DNA of 64,000 bases from Buttiauxella brennerae ATCC 51605 (GTDB taxonomy: Bacteria > Pseudomonadota > Gammaproteobacteria > Enterobacterales > Enterobacteriaceae). Positions 54,788-64,000 of this stretch are shown piece by piece. Numbering within the stretch: position 1 is the first letter of the stretch; each line of letters opens with the position of its first letter. The notes beneath the pieces are model-generated. The model was not told the origin of the DNA. It worked only from the letters and a program-made list of their open reading frames with translations, and did no database searches. The stretch covers positions 19,512-83,511 of the forward strand of contig NZ_LXER01000024.1 of NCBI RefSeq assembly GCF_001654925.1. The letters are read 5' to 3'. Both the position numbers and the translations under genes were made by a program.

Positions 54788-55138
54788 TCAGAAGATGCCC
54801 TGATCATCACTATTTAATAGATCTTCCAGACCACCCAATCCCTGGCGCGCCTGCGCACGATTCATCAGCTTAACTTGCGCCATTGGCGGCAAGTCAGTAA
54901 TCGTTATCACGCCCTTTTGAATCAGCAAGAAAATCAAATCGTCCAGAACACGGACCATTTCCAGGTCGCTTCGTTGCAGCAATTCTTTATGTTGCAGACT
55001 CTCGTCAACCACGTCCCGGGCACTGTTCCAGGCGATGATTTCAGGTGTCTGCGAGAAGACTTCACCGGTCATACCGCTAAACGGCTCGTTCTCAACCCGC
55101 GTTAGCTGGCCTTCTTCATTACGTTGAACGTAATACAT
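54788..55138 (-). CDS. Small adhesin-linked protein of unknown function
   Basis: 116 residues, soluble, acidic. It resembles a short family seen in Pseudomonas under the misleading label 'tryptophan synthase subunit beta like'; the shared features are the N-terminal MYYVQRNEEGQLTRVENEPF and the helical LEMVRVLDDLIFLLIQKGVI. It has no tryptophan synthase motif. It follows the adhesin gene on the same strand after 71 bases containing a hairpin, and so may be expressed with it. Function unknown. Confidence 0.75.
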   Translation of the reverse strand: MYYVQRNEEGQLTRVENEPFSGMTGEVFSQTPEIIAWNSARDVVDESLQHKELLQRSDLEMVRVLDDLIFLLIQKGVITITDLPPMAQVKLMNRAQARQGLGGLEDLLNSDDQGIF

Positions 55139-55178
55139 TTTCGATACCTTTTCTTTTATTGCCAGGAGTGCATGGGAA

Positions 55179-55202
55179 TCACCGCCCGGTTAAGGGCGGT
55201 GA
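55179..55202 (-). terminator. Hairpin between the adhesin and the small downstream gene
   Basis: TCACCGCCC / GGGCGGTGA with a 6-base loop but no T-run; could lower readthrough or protect the adhesin mRNA end. Confidence 0.45.
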
Positions 55203-55209
55203 CGCTCAA

Positions 55210-58200
55210 TTAGTGTGAGTAATGTTCTGGTTTCGCGATTAAGTGATCCACTGAATAGTGCGAAGAACCACCTGAGTCATGCATCGCTGTAGCATCGCCA
55301 GGATGCGAAACACCTGGCGTGTGTGTCGCAGCAGATGCCAGACCTTTCCCGTGCCCGTGCTCATCACCACCTTTGATGTAGTGAGTAATGTCCGGGTTCT
55401 CGTGCAGCTCTTTCGCCAGAGAGGTCAGGTCAATTTTCTCATGCTGACTATCATCTTTTCCGGTAAAGACTTTTGGATCCGCATCACCATGATGGCCTTT
55501 GCTATCTGGACGAAGATCGAACGACAGCGTGTCATGGCTATCGCCAAACAGGTTGCTTAAGCCATTATCGTGGCCATGTGCCCCATGGTGCTCTTTGCCC
55601 CCGGTGTCGACGTCATGCTTACCGCGATGAGCCGGATCATCCATCGTGAAATCAGCATTTTGATGGATAACGTTGGTGTTGCCATGATCGTCATTAGCGG
55701 TAACTGACACATCCACATGGTTTTTACCGACATTAAGCTCATGCGTATTAACCGGAAGATCATAGGTCAAATGGCCGTTATCTTCGTGCAGTACCACGTC
55801 ATAATGTTTGTCATTGACGGTGACATTGATATGTTCGTTGTTATGCACATCGGCGCTGTCGATCTGACCGGTAATATGTGTCACATGGTGACGCGCTTCC
55901 TGCGAGTCGATGTGGTTATCACCTGTCACTTTATCGATAGTGATTTTGGCATCTGCATGGGTATCCACCAGCACATCATGTGAGTCATGAACGGTGATGG
56001 CGTTACCCGCTTTATCCGTCGCATTAATACTCACATCGAAGGTGTTTTTCCCGTCTTGCAGGTATCCTTTATCAACAGGAATGTCGTAACCCAGGTGGCC
56101 GTTAATAACACTAACCACACCTGTAAACGACTGGTGGTTAATCGTCACCGTCACATGATCGCCCAGCTGTGCATCCGAATCTCTGTCAACCGTGCCGGTG
56201 ACAGAAACATGGTCAACTTCTTTGGCATTGATAACATTGTTACCCGCCACATTGTCGAGATGGATGGCGGCACGAACCTGGGTATCCACCAGCACATGGT
56301 GTTCTTCATGAACGGTGACAGTGTTACCAGCTGCATCCTTCGCATCGACACTCACTTTTATGGTGTTGTCATTTTCATGCAATAACGCTTTATCCACATG
56401 AATGTTGTAGCCCAGCTGGCCTTTACCATCCACATCAACAACATCACCTTTGAAATCAGTGCCGTTAACCGTCACCGTCACTTTATCGCCGACATGTGCG
56501 TCTGCATCCGTACCAACCATGCCGGTTACCGAAACATGGTCTATCGCGGCTGCATTGACAACATTGTTCGCTGCAACAGGCTCAAGGGTGATGGTGGCAT
56601 CGAGCTGAGTATCCACATGTACAATGTGTTCTTCATGAACGGTGACAGTGTTACCGGCAGCATCCTTCGCATCGACACTCACTTTTATGGTGTTGTCATT
56701 TTCATGCAATAACGCTTTATCCACATGAATGTCGTAGCCCAGATGGCCCTTACCATCCACATCAATAACATCACCTTTGAATTCCGTGCCGTTAACCGTC
56801 ACCGTCACTTTATCGCCTACATGTGCGTCTGCATCCGTACCAACCGTGCCGGTGACAGAAACATGGTCTATCGCGGCTGCATTGACCACATTGTTCGCTG
56901 CAACAGGATCAAGGGTGATGGTGGCATCGAGCTGAGTGTCCACATGTACAATATGTTCCTCATCGACGGTGATAGTGTTACCGGCTGCATCCTTTGCATC
57001 GACACTCACTTTTATGGTGTTGTCATTTTCATGCAGTAACGCTTTATCCACATGAATGTCGTAGCCCAGATGGCCCTTACCATCCACATCAACAACATCA
57101 CCTTTGAATTCAGTGCCGTTAACCGTCACCGTCACTTTATCGCCGACATGTGCGTCTGCATCCGTACCAACCATGCCGGTTACCGAAACATGGTCTATCG
57201 CGGCTGCATTGACCACATTGTTCGTTGCCACAGGATCAAGGGTAATGGTGGCAGCCAACTGGGTGTCCATCTGCACTTCGTGTCCATCGTGAACAGTGAT
57301 TTCGTTACCCGCATCGTCCGTCACTTTGATACTCACATCAAAGGTGTTTTTCCCTTCATGCAGTAACCCTTTATCCACATGAATGTCATACCCCAGATGA
57401 CCCTGGCCATCCAGATCTACCACTTTTCCGACGAATGGTGTCTTGCCATTAACCATTACCGAGACTTCATCACCCAGTTTTGCATCCCCATCAGGAGTAA
57501 CCGTGCCGGTGACAGAAACATGGTCAGACTCTGCGGCATTGATGACATCGTCCGTTGCCACAGAATTGAGGGTGATATGGGCACCAATCGTAGTATCGAG
57601 GGTAATGTTGTGAGTATCGGTCGACGTTGCAGGGTTACCTGCCAGATCGTGGCCGGTTACGGTAATGACGACATTGTTAGCACCTTCATGAAGAAGATTT
57701 GTCGCAACCGGAATTTCGAAGGTCTTCTCACCGTTGGCGTTTTCAGAAATTACAACGTCCTTAAGATCAACATCAACACTGACCTTAGCACCGTTCAATT
57801 CAACAGTAATCTTGCCGTCGATGACATCACCTGTCACAACACCATGCAGAATAGTGTTGGTGCTGTGAGATTCCACGATGTTGACTTTATCGTCACCCGC
57901 GACGGCATCGAGGTGAATGGTGTTTGACGCATCCTTATCCACGGTGATGGTGTTGGTTTCAACCCGTGTCACGGTATTGCCCACATCATCAGTACCCGTC
58001 ACTTTATAGGTGATTTCATGATGGAGCTGGAGCTCAGACGTACTGACGTTCACTTTGAAAGTGAATCCACCACTACTATCTTTATGGAGCGTTGCAGGCA
58101 AGTCGTTGCCGTTAACTGTCACCGTTACGATGTCATTTTCTTTGACATCACCTGTGACCCTGCCGCTAATCTCTGTGGTTGGATTATGGCTTTCGGCCAG

Positions 58201-61200
58201 GTTAATAACGTTATCTGCTGTGACATTATCGAACGTCAAAGTCACATCAGCATGATCGTCGATAGTGACAGTTTTGTTCTCGCTTTGACTAAAAGCATTA
58301 CCCGCATCATCAGTCCCGGTGACTGTCACGGTAATCGCCGGATCGGTACCTGGGTTTGCCTTTGATTCAGCTTCTAATTCGGCTTTTAAATCGGCCGTTT
58401 GCACCTTCAAGGAATAGCCCAACTGACCATTCATACCGGGTAGAGGAATGACAGTCGTGCTGGTCGGAACACCGTTAAGGATAACCGTCACCTGATCTCC
58501 AGGAGCAGCATCTTTACCTACGGTGCCGCTTATCTCCGTTTGCGTTGCACTGAGATCCTTAGCGGAGAGGATATTGTCACCAGAAACAGTGTGTATGGTG
58601 ATAGAAGCTTCAGCGTTGGTGTCGATTGAATAGTGATGAGTCGCAGTACCTACGATGCTGTTTCCCGCATCATCATGCCCGGTAACTTCCGCAGTAATCG
58701 TGTCGCCTTTCCGCAAGTCGCTGGTATTAACATCAACCGTATAATTCAGGTTTTTATCAATCTCGACATCTTTATATTCCACACCATTGACATGCAAAGT
58801 GACATGCTCACCAGGGTTTACATCACCGGTAACATGACCTGTGATTGCGGTTTTTCCCTGCTTGCTCTCATCAAAGTTCAGGATGTTATCGTCGGTAACT
58901 TTATCAATACTGACCGTCGCTTTAATCTCAGTATCAACCGCAACGGTTTTACCATCGCTAACCGTAATTGAGTTCCCCTGGTCATCATGACCGGTGACGC
59001 TAACGGTAATATCGTGAGACTGACGCAGATCGTCAATACTCACCTCTTTACTGAATCTCAAGTCACCATTCGAGTCTGTATGTACCTGCGTAGTAACCGC
59101 GTGACCGTTAACCATGATTGTCACATTGCTACCGTCTTTAATACCGTCGCCGGTCACTGTTCCAGTAACCGTAGTGGTGCCAGTTTTCGATTCAGCAATA
59201 TTGATAACGTTGTCGCCGGCAATATTATCAAGTTGAATCGTGGCCTTAACATCGGTATCAATCGTCAGATCTTTAGATACCGTAAACTCCTGGCTACCGC
59301 CGCCGTTATGCCCCGTTACCAGTGCCGTGATATCCGGACTGTTGAGCAGGCTTGTGGTATCAACAGGGATTTCATAGCCAAATTCACCAGGTAGATTCGG
59401 TAGTTCAACAACGTGACCGGTATAGGTATCTTTACCAATATGCAGCGTTACTTCATCACCAGGATGAACATCACCGTGAACCGTACCGCGAATGACCGTA
59501 TGGCCCGCTTCTAACTCGACTTTATTGATGACGTCATTACCCGCAATCGGGCTGATAGTGATGTCGACGTGAGGCGGGTTGACCTGTGGTGGGGTGGTGG
59601 TACCGCCAGTATGGTCACCCGTATTAATAGGCCATGGAGCACCTTGTCCGACGCTATCCGCTCTGGCTGTATAGGTATTACCATGCGGGTCAGTGGAGGT
59701 GATTTCTACAGTGACTTTTGCGTTAATATCTAAATCGTGACCATTAATCTCATCATGGCTGCTAAAACCTAACTTGCCATCCGCAAGGACTATGACATTC
59801 GTCGTAAAGGTTTTAGTTCCGGCATGAATGGTCACCACGTCACCTTCTTTTGCATCACCGGTGACATGTCCATCTATAACCCAGAAATCATTTCCAGCAT
59901 CCAGTCCCAAATGATGAATATCGATACCAGCTTCCGCACGCGTATCAATATTTACAATACGATTGCCCTCAGCCAGTACAGTATTACCTGCCGCATCTGA
60001 ACCCGTTACCGATGCATGAATGACGGGTTTATTGTCGCCAGAAAGCAAATCGTTGGTGCTGACATCAATGCTGTAGCGCCCTTTATCGCTCACGCTACCG
60101 TAGTAATGCTGACCGTTTACCGTGAGATCAACTTGGTCACCAGCATGCACATCCCCGGTCACATGGCCGGTAATGGTTGTATGAGGATTGTGAGCTTCAG
60201 CATTATTAATTGTGTTGTCGTCAGTAACGCGATCAATTGTGATGGTGGCAGTTGCATGATCATCGCTTGATACGTCATGTGTCGTACCTGCTGTCACAGT
60301 GTTATGCGCGCCATCTTCGATAGAGACAGTTGCGGTAATATGTGGGTTATTGAGCAACCCTTGCGTTGGCACTTCTTGGCTATAACCCAAGCCACCACCG
60401 AGGAATGACTGCGGCCCTACAGTGGCGTGGTAAACCTTCCCATCGACAGTAATATCAACAGTATCGCCCGCTTCAACTTCTCCCCCAACACGGCCATTGA
60501 TCGTCGTGGTAGGTGAGGTTTGATCCAGCCCATTCAGAATATCGTCACCTGACACAATATTGATTGTCAGTGAAGCTGCTGCATGGTCGTCAATATGTAC
60601 ATGATGGTCAGCGGTTGCAACTGTGTGGTTAAGCGCGGTGTCAGTTACATCAATGCTGGCATGGATATTCGGATCCTGATGAATATCCGTCGTTTCTACC
60701 AGAATGTTGTAACCCATGCTGCCATCAGCCTGAGTTTCAACTGTGCCATGGTATTCATGACCGTTAACCTTCAGCGTCAGTGGATCACCTACATTCATCT
60801 CACCCGTGACTTTACCGCTTACGAGGGTGTAATGATGGTTAAGTTCTTCACCGTTAAGTGTGTTATCCGGCGTGACTGAATCGACAGAGATGGTTGCCTC
60901 AACCTGAGTATCCACATTGACATGCTGGTCGGCTTCGGCTTTTGCCACGTTATTGGCCTGATCCGTAACGGTAATGGTTGCCTTTAAATTTGGATCTTTC
61001 ATCAAGTCATAGGTGCTGACATCAATGCTGTAATGGTGGTTAGCATCGACCCGGCCAGTTAATTCAAGGCCGTTTACATGCAGCGTAACCAGATCGCCTT
61101 GTTTTGCATCACCGCCTACGGTCCCGGTAACCTTGGTAAATTCTCCCTGGGATTCCTTGCCATTGATCCAGTTGTCGCCCGTCACTTTATCAATTGTGAT

Positions 61201-64000
61201 GGTCGCTTCAGCATGGCGGTCAACGGTTATAACAGTTGTCACTTCGGCGAGCTGTTCGTTACCGACGCTATCATGCCCAACCACATGAGCAGTCAGGTTA
61301 CTCTTCGTCCCGTCGGCACCCAGATCGTTGTTTTTAACCTCTAAGCTATAACCCAGAGCACCATTCAACTGTGGTTGCGGTTCTACAGTCGTTTCGTACT
61401 GATGACCATTCACCGTGACGATAACTTTATCGCCCTGATGGACATCAACACCGGTAACAGTGCCGGTCACTTTAGTGGTTTGCTGATGTTTGTATTCCAT
61501 CTGGTTGATGGTGTTATCACCGGACACCAGATCCATGGTGATACCCGCTTCGGCAAAGTTATCAATATGGACAAGACCGTTCGCCGTCTGATTGACTTCA
61601 TTACCGGCTGCATCGTGAGAAGTCACGGTGGCGGTGAAAGTGACATCTTTGTGGATCGAGCCTTGATTATCACTGAACGCCGATGGTGGAACAGCAATAT
61701 GGTAGCCAAGTTTTCCGTTACCCAGATCAATGACCTGCCCACCGAAATGCTGCACACCAATTTCGATTGAGACTTTGTCGCCAATGCGCGCGTCCCCCCC
61801 GACTTCACCATTAACGAACTGTTTTGCCGCATTCAGCTCATCGTGGTTCAGGATGTTATCTTTAGTGACACTATCAATGGCTATTGTTGCATCGGCATGA
61901 GTATCAAGCGTGATTGTCGTGTGCTCGGTCGCCACCGCCTCATTATGGGCCGCATCGTGACTGGTCACTTTCACCGTCACGTCATTGTTGCCTTCTTTCA
62001 GTACACCGGTCGGGATTTTCGCTTCGTAATACAGGTGACCTTGCGGGTCAGAAAAAATAGTCCCGTGGACGGTTGTCGTGCCAATGGTCACGTCCACCGC
62101 ATCGCCGATGTGCGCGTCTTTACCGGTGATTCTTCCTGTTACCAGCGTTTCATGTTTTGACTCACCAGCGTTAACGACGTTGTCGCCCGCCACGGTGTTA
62201 ATCGTCACTCCGTTGTAGGCATGGTTATCAACGTGAATGGTGTGCTCACTGACAGCAATAGCTTCATTGCCCGCAGCGTCATGAGATACAAGGGTGGCCT
62301 TAACAGAAACATCTTTATTCAGAATGGTGTTGTTATCACCGAATTCTGTCGAAGGAACCGGGATTTTATAGCCCAGAGTATGTTTACCGTCGCCCATATC
62401 GACAACGCGGCCCCGATAATCGTGCCCGTTAATCTCGAGTGTGACTTCATCGCCAATCTTCGCATCACCACCGACAACGCCAGTGATGGTTTGATTACGG
62501 TGACCTAACTCAGTGTGGTTGAGAATGTTGTCACTGGTGGCGTCATTAATGGTGACGGTGTTATTTGCCTGGGTGTCAACGGTGACGGTTTTATGATCCA
62601 CTGCGATTGCAGTGTTACCAGACGCATCTACGCCGGTGACCATCACCTGCACGTCATTGCTACCTTCATGCAGCACACCGTCCGGTAGCGGAACTGCGTA
62701 GGTGAGATGGCCGTTATTATCCATCACCACGCCGTTGTAATCATGACCGTTAACGCTGACCACCACGTGGTCACCCGCCTGCGCATCACCGCTCACATTA
62801 CCGCTGATAAAGGTCGGCATGCGACCTTCATGTGCGTTGACAATGTTATCACCCGCCACGGTATCGATAGTGACGGCGTTATGCGCCTGCGTATCCAGCA
62901 CTACCGTTTTGTGTTCAACCGCAATCGCGGTGTTACCGGACGCATCCACGCCGGTGACCATCACCTGTACATTATTACTGCCTTCATTCAGCACTGCCGT
63001 CGGCACCGGCACTTCATAGCGCAGCTGGCCGTTGGCATCCGCCACCACGTCACCGTGATATTCATGGCCATTAACGCTGACCACCACATGATCGCCCGCC
63101 TGCGCATCACCGCTCACAACACCAGAAATCATCGTTGGCATACGGGATTCGCTGGCGTTAACGGTGTTGTCACCCGCCACGGTGTCGATAGTGACGACGT
63201 TATGCGCCTGGGTGTCCAGCACCACGGTTTTGTGCTCGACCGCAATCGCGGTGTTACCGGAGGCATCCACACCGGTGACCATCACCTGTACGTCATTGTT
63301 GCCTTCATTCAGTGCTGCCGTCGGCACCGGCACTTCATAGCGCAACTGGCCGTTGGCATCGACCACAACCTGGCCGTTGAAATCATGCCCGTTAACGCTG
63401 ACCACCACATGGTCACCCACCTGCGCATCACCGGATACCTCTCCGCTGATGAGCGTTGGCATACGGGATTCGCTGGCATTCACCACATTGTCGGTGGCAA
63501 CGGTATCAATAGTGATAGAGTTCTGCGCTTGGGTGTCCACCATTACAATCTGATGAGCTGTGGAGATCGCAGTATTTCCAGCGTTGTCCGTGCCGGTCAC
63601 CATCACCTGCACGTCATTGCTGCCTTCATGCAGCACACCGTCCGGTAGCGGAACTTCGTAGGTGAGATGGCCGTTATTATCCATCACCACGCCGTTGTAA
63701 TCATGACCGTTAACGCTGACCACCACGTGGTCACCCGCCTGAGCATCACCGGTCACATTACCGCTGATGAACGTTGGCATACGGGATTCGCTGGCGTTGA
63801 CGGTGTTATCACCTGCCACTGTGTCGATAGCGACAACGTTATGCGCCTGCGTATCCAGCACCACATTTTGGTGCTCAACCGCAATCGCGGTGTTACCGGA
63901 CGCATCCACGCCGGTGACCATCACCTGTACATCATTGTTGCCTTCATTCAGCACTGCCGTCGGCACCGGCACTTCATAGCGCAGCTGGCCGTTGGCATCC
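55210..64000 (-). CDS. Giant Ig-like repeat adhesin (LapA/BapA/SiiE type), 5' end beyond right edge
   Basis: About 2,930 residues are in the window and the frame stays open at base 64000, so the N-terminus, including any LapG cleavage site, is missing. It consists of one partial and 25 complete ~95-110-residue bacterial Ig-like repeats, each starting with a variant of TITIDxVxxDNxxNxxE and containing VSVNGHDYxG-type strands. Aspartates between repeats could bind calcium. A Pro/Thr-rich linker breaks the array at ~59560-59650. The last ~130 residues are His/Asp-rich and end in SVDHLIAKPEHYSH; a KIDLTSLAKELHENPDITHY stretch resembles the type I secretion signal. Expected substrate of the LapG/LapD pair encoded opposite. 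Confidence 0.93.
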   Translation of the reverse strand, partial: DANGQLRYEVPVPTAVLNEGNNDVQVMVTGVDASGNTAIAVEHQNVVLDTQAHNVVAIDTVAGDNTVNASESRMPTFISGNVTGDAQAGDHVVVSVNGHDYNGVVMDNNGHLTYEVPLPDGVLHEGSNDVQVMVTGTDNAGNTAISTAHQIVMVDTQAQNSITIDTVATDNVVNASESRMPTLISGEVSGDAQVGDHVVVSVNGHDFNGQVVVDANGQLRYEVPVPTAALNEGNNDVQVMVTGVDASGNTAIAVEHKTVVLDTQAHNVVTIDTVAGDNTVNASESRMPTMISGVVSGDAQAGDHVVVSVNGHEYHGDVVADANGQLRYEVPVPTAVLNEGSNNVQVMVTGVDASGNTAIAVEHKTVVLDTQAHNAVTIDTVAGDNIVNAHEGRMPTFISGNVSGDAQAGDHVVVSVNGHDYNGVVMDNNGHLTYAVPLPDGVLHEGSNDVQVMVTGVDASGNTAIAVDHKTVTVDTQANNTVTINDATSDNILNHTELGHRNQTITGVVGGDAKIGDEVTLEINGHDYRGRVVDMGDGKHTLGYKIPVPSTEFGDNNTILNKDVSVKATLVSHDAAGNEAIAVSEHTIHVDNHAYNGVTINTVAGDNVVNAGESKHETLVTGRITGKDAHIGDAVDVTIGTTTVHGTIFSDPQGHLYYEAKIPTGVLKEGNNDVTVKVTSHDAAHNEAVATEHTTITLDTHADATIAIDSVTKDNILNHDELNAAKQFVNGEVGGDARIGDKVSIEIGVQHFGGQVIDLGNGKLGYHIAVPPSAFSDNQGSIHKDVTFTATVTSHDAAGNEVNQTANGLVHIDNFAEAGITMDLVSGDNTINQMEYKHQQTTKVTGTVTGVDVHQGDKVIVTVNGHQYETTVEPQPQLNGALGYSLEVKNNDLGADGTKSNLTAHVVGHDSVGNEQLAEVTTVITVDRHAEATITIDKVTGDNWINGKESQGEFTKVTGTVGGDAKQGDLVTLHVNGLELTGRVDANHHYSIDVSTYDLMKDPNLKATITVTDQANNVAKAEADQHVNVDTQVEATISVDSVTPDNTLNGEELNHHYTLVSGKVTGEMNVGDPLTLKVNGHEYHGTVETQADGSMGYNILVETTDIHQDPNIHASIDVTDTALNHTVATADHHVHIDDHAAASLTINIVSGDDILNGLDQTSPTTTINGRVGGEVEAGDTVDITVDGKVYHATVGPQSFLGGGLGYSQEVPTQGLLNNPHITATVSIEDGAHNTVTAGTTHDVSSDDHATATITIDRVTDDNTINNAEAHNPHTTITGHVTGDVHAGDQVDLTVNGQHYYGSVSDKGRYSIDVSTNDLLSGDNKPVIHASVTGSDAAGNTVLAEGNRIVNIDTRAEAGIDIHHLGLDAGNDFWVIDGHVTGDAKEGDVVTIHAGTKTFTTNVIVLADGKLGFSSHDEINGHDLDINAKVTVEITSTDPHGNTYTARADSVGQGAPWPINTGDHTGGTTTPPQVNPPHVDITISPIAGNDVINKVELEAGHTVIRGTVHGDVHPGDEVTLHIGKDTYTGHVVELPNLPGEFGYEIPVDTTSLLNSPDITALVTGHNGGGSQEFTVSKDLTIDTDVKATIQLDNIAGDNVINIAESKTGTTTVTGTVTGDGIKDGSNVTIMVNGHAVTTQVHTDSNGDLRFSKEVSIDDLRQSHDITVSVTGHDDQGNSITVSDGKTVAVDTEIKATVSIDKVTDDNILNFDESKQGKTAITGHVTGDVNPGEHVTLHVNGVEYKDVEIDKNLNYTVDVNTSDLRKGDTITAEVTGHDDAGNSIVGTATHHYSIDTNAEASITIHTVSGDNILSAKDLSATQTEISGTVGKDAAPGDQVTVILNGVPTSTTVIPLPGMNGQLGYSLKVQTADLKAELEAESKANPGTDPAITVTVTGTDDAGNAFSQSENKTVTIDDHADVTLTFDNVTADNVINLAESHNPTTEISGRVTGDVKENDIVTVTVNGNDLPATLHKDSSGGFTFKVNVSTSELQLHHEITYKVTGTDDVGNTVTRVETNTITVDKDASNTIHLDAVAGDDKVNIVESHSTNTILHGVVTGDVIDGKITVELNGAKVSVDVDLKDVVISENANGEKTFEIPVATNLLHEGANNVVITVTGHDLAGNPATSTDTHNITLDTTIGAHITLNSVATDDVINAAESDHVSVTGTVTPDGDAKLGDEVSVMVNGKTPFVGKVVDLDGQGHLGYDIHVDKGLLHEGKNTFDVSIKVTDDAGNEITVHDGHEVQMDTQLAATITLDPVATNNVVNAAAIDHVSVTGMVGTDADAHVGDKVTVTVNGTEFKGDVVDVDGKGHLGYDIHVDKALLHENDNTIKVSVDAKDAAGNTITVDEEHIVHVDTQLDATITLDPVAANNVVNAAAIDHVSVTGTVGTDADAHVGDKVTVTVNGTEFKGDVIDVDGKGHLGYDIHVDKALLHENDNTIKVSVDAKDAAGNTVTVHEEHIVHVDTQLDATITLEPVAANNVVNAAAIDHVSVTGMVGTDADAHVGDKVTVTVNGTDFKGDVVDVDGKGQLGYNIHVDKALLHENDNTIKVSVDAKDAAGNTVTVHEEHHVLVDTQVRAAIHLDNVAGNNVINAKEVDHVSVTGTVDRDSDAQLGDHVTVTINHQSFTGVVSVINGHLGYDIPVDKGYLQDGKNTFDVSINATDKAGNAITVHDSHDVLVDTHADAKITIDKVTGDNHIDSQEARHHVTHITGQIDSADVHNNEHINVTVNDKHYDVVLHEDNGHLTYDLPVNTHELNVGKNHVDVSVTANDDHGNTNVIHQNADFTMDDPAHRGKHDVDTGGKEHHGAHGHDNGLSNLFGDSHDTLSFDLRPDSKGHHGDADPKVFTGKDDSQHEKIDLTSLAKELHENPDITHYIKGGDEHGHGKGLASAATHTPGVSHPGDATAMHDSGGSSHYSVDHLIAKPEHYSH
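56391..57371 (-). repeat. Three near-identical 327-bp tandem units inside the adhesin
   Basis: The same sequence (TATCCACATGAATG on the plus strand) recurs at 56391, 56718, 57045 and 57372, exactly 327 bp apart, with near-identity between units. They encode successive 109-residue Ig-like repeats beginning TITLDPVAANNVVNAAA. Recent duplication and copy-number variation are likely. Confidence 0.9.
62560..64000 (-). repeat. 321-bp tandem repeat array at the right edge of the adhesin
   Basis: Highly similar 321-bp units (for example GTTATGCGCCTGCGTATCC near 62878, 63199 and 63841), each encoding a 107-residue repeat with VVVSVNGHDYNGVV. The array continues past the window edge. Confidence 0.85.

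Noticed and set aside
54788..55138. Tryptophan synthase subunit
   Set aside because: No PLP lysine, no tryptophan synthase motif and only 116 residues; the label of related proteins is misleading.
62707..63648. Plus-strand open frame of 313 codons
   Set aside because: Lies wholly inside the adhesin gene, follows its repeat period and has no RBS or recognisable domain; a shadow of the repeats. The same holds for the frames at 56398, 56725 and 57052.
55210..64000. CRISPR-like direct repeats
   Set aside because: Repeats are ~321-327 bp, in one coding frame, and encode Ig-like domains.
1..64000. tRNA or rRNA genes, intact insertion sequences, integrases or attachment sites
   Set aside because: None seen; the accessory segments have no visible mobility genes in this window.

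Overview
The window is chromosomal DNA of a member of the Enterobacteriaceae. Its left third follows the E. coli K-12 order ptsP-rppH-(DARS2)-mutH-ygdQ-ygdR-tas-lplT-aas-omrA/omrB-galR-lysA-lysR-ygeA, and yqeF appears further right. Protein similarity to the E. coli counterparts is high but not identical, and the accessory content (pectin oligomer use, a giant Lap-type adhesin, a Wsp-like chemosensory operon) points to an environmental or plant-associated genus rather than E. coli or Salmonella. I cannot name the genus from the sequence alone.

Layout. 1-11.3 kb: core genes, with the DnaA-reactivating locus DARS2 between rppH and mutH and the twin sRNAs OmrA/OmrB between aas and galR. 11.3-16.7 kb: an insertion between galR and lysA carrying a beta-glucoside-type PTS permease (IIC only), a GH1 glycosidase, a GntR regulator, a GNAT acetyltransferase and a divergent LacI-type repressor with three matching operators. 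16.7-21.2 kb: lysA/lysR, an MFS exporter and ygeA. 21.3-32.2 kb: a pectin-oligomer locus (kdgF, togMNAB, two ogl paralogues, kduD, kdgM) with several KdgR-type palindromes, and a FepE/Wzz chain-length regulator sitting inside it. kduI, kduD's partner in E. coli, is absent. 32.6-33.8 kb: yqeF thiolase.

33.9-64.0 kb is almost entirely devoted to cyclic-di-GMP and surface attachment. It holds a DgcP-like GAF-GGDEF enzyme; an eight-gene minus-strand chemosensory operon (MCP, CheB, CheR-TPR, CheA-REC, REC, Hpt-REC-REC-GGDEF, CheW, small CheW-like protein) resembling the Pseudomonas Wsp system in logic; a PdeF-like MASE1-EAL phosphodiesterase; a divergent five-gene operon (GGDEF-EAL membrane protein, two amino-acid-type periplasmic binding proteins, LapG protease, LapD receptor); and, convergent with it, a small companion gene and a giant repeat adhesin that runs off the right edge.

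How the parts may work together (inference): the Wsp-like array makes c-di-GMP through its GGEEF output protein, the PdeF-like and GGDEF-EAL proteins adjust the pool, LapD reads it and sequesters LapG, and uncleaved adhesin stays on the cell surface. The two binding proteins co-transcribed with the GGDEF-EAL protein and lapGD suggest that a periplasmic small molecule, possibly an amino acid, feeds into the attachment decision. This is the least ordinary system in the window. Its secretion genes and the adhesin N-terminus, where LapG would cut, lie outside it.
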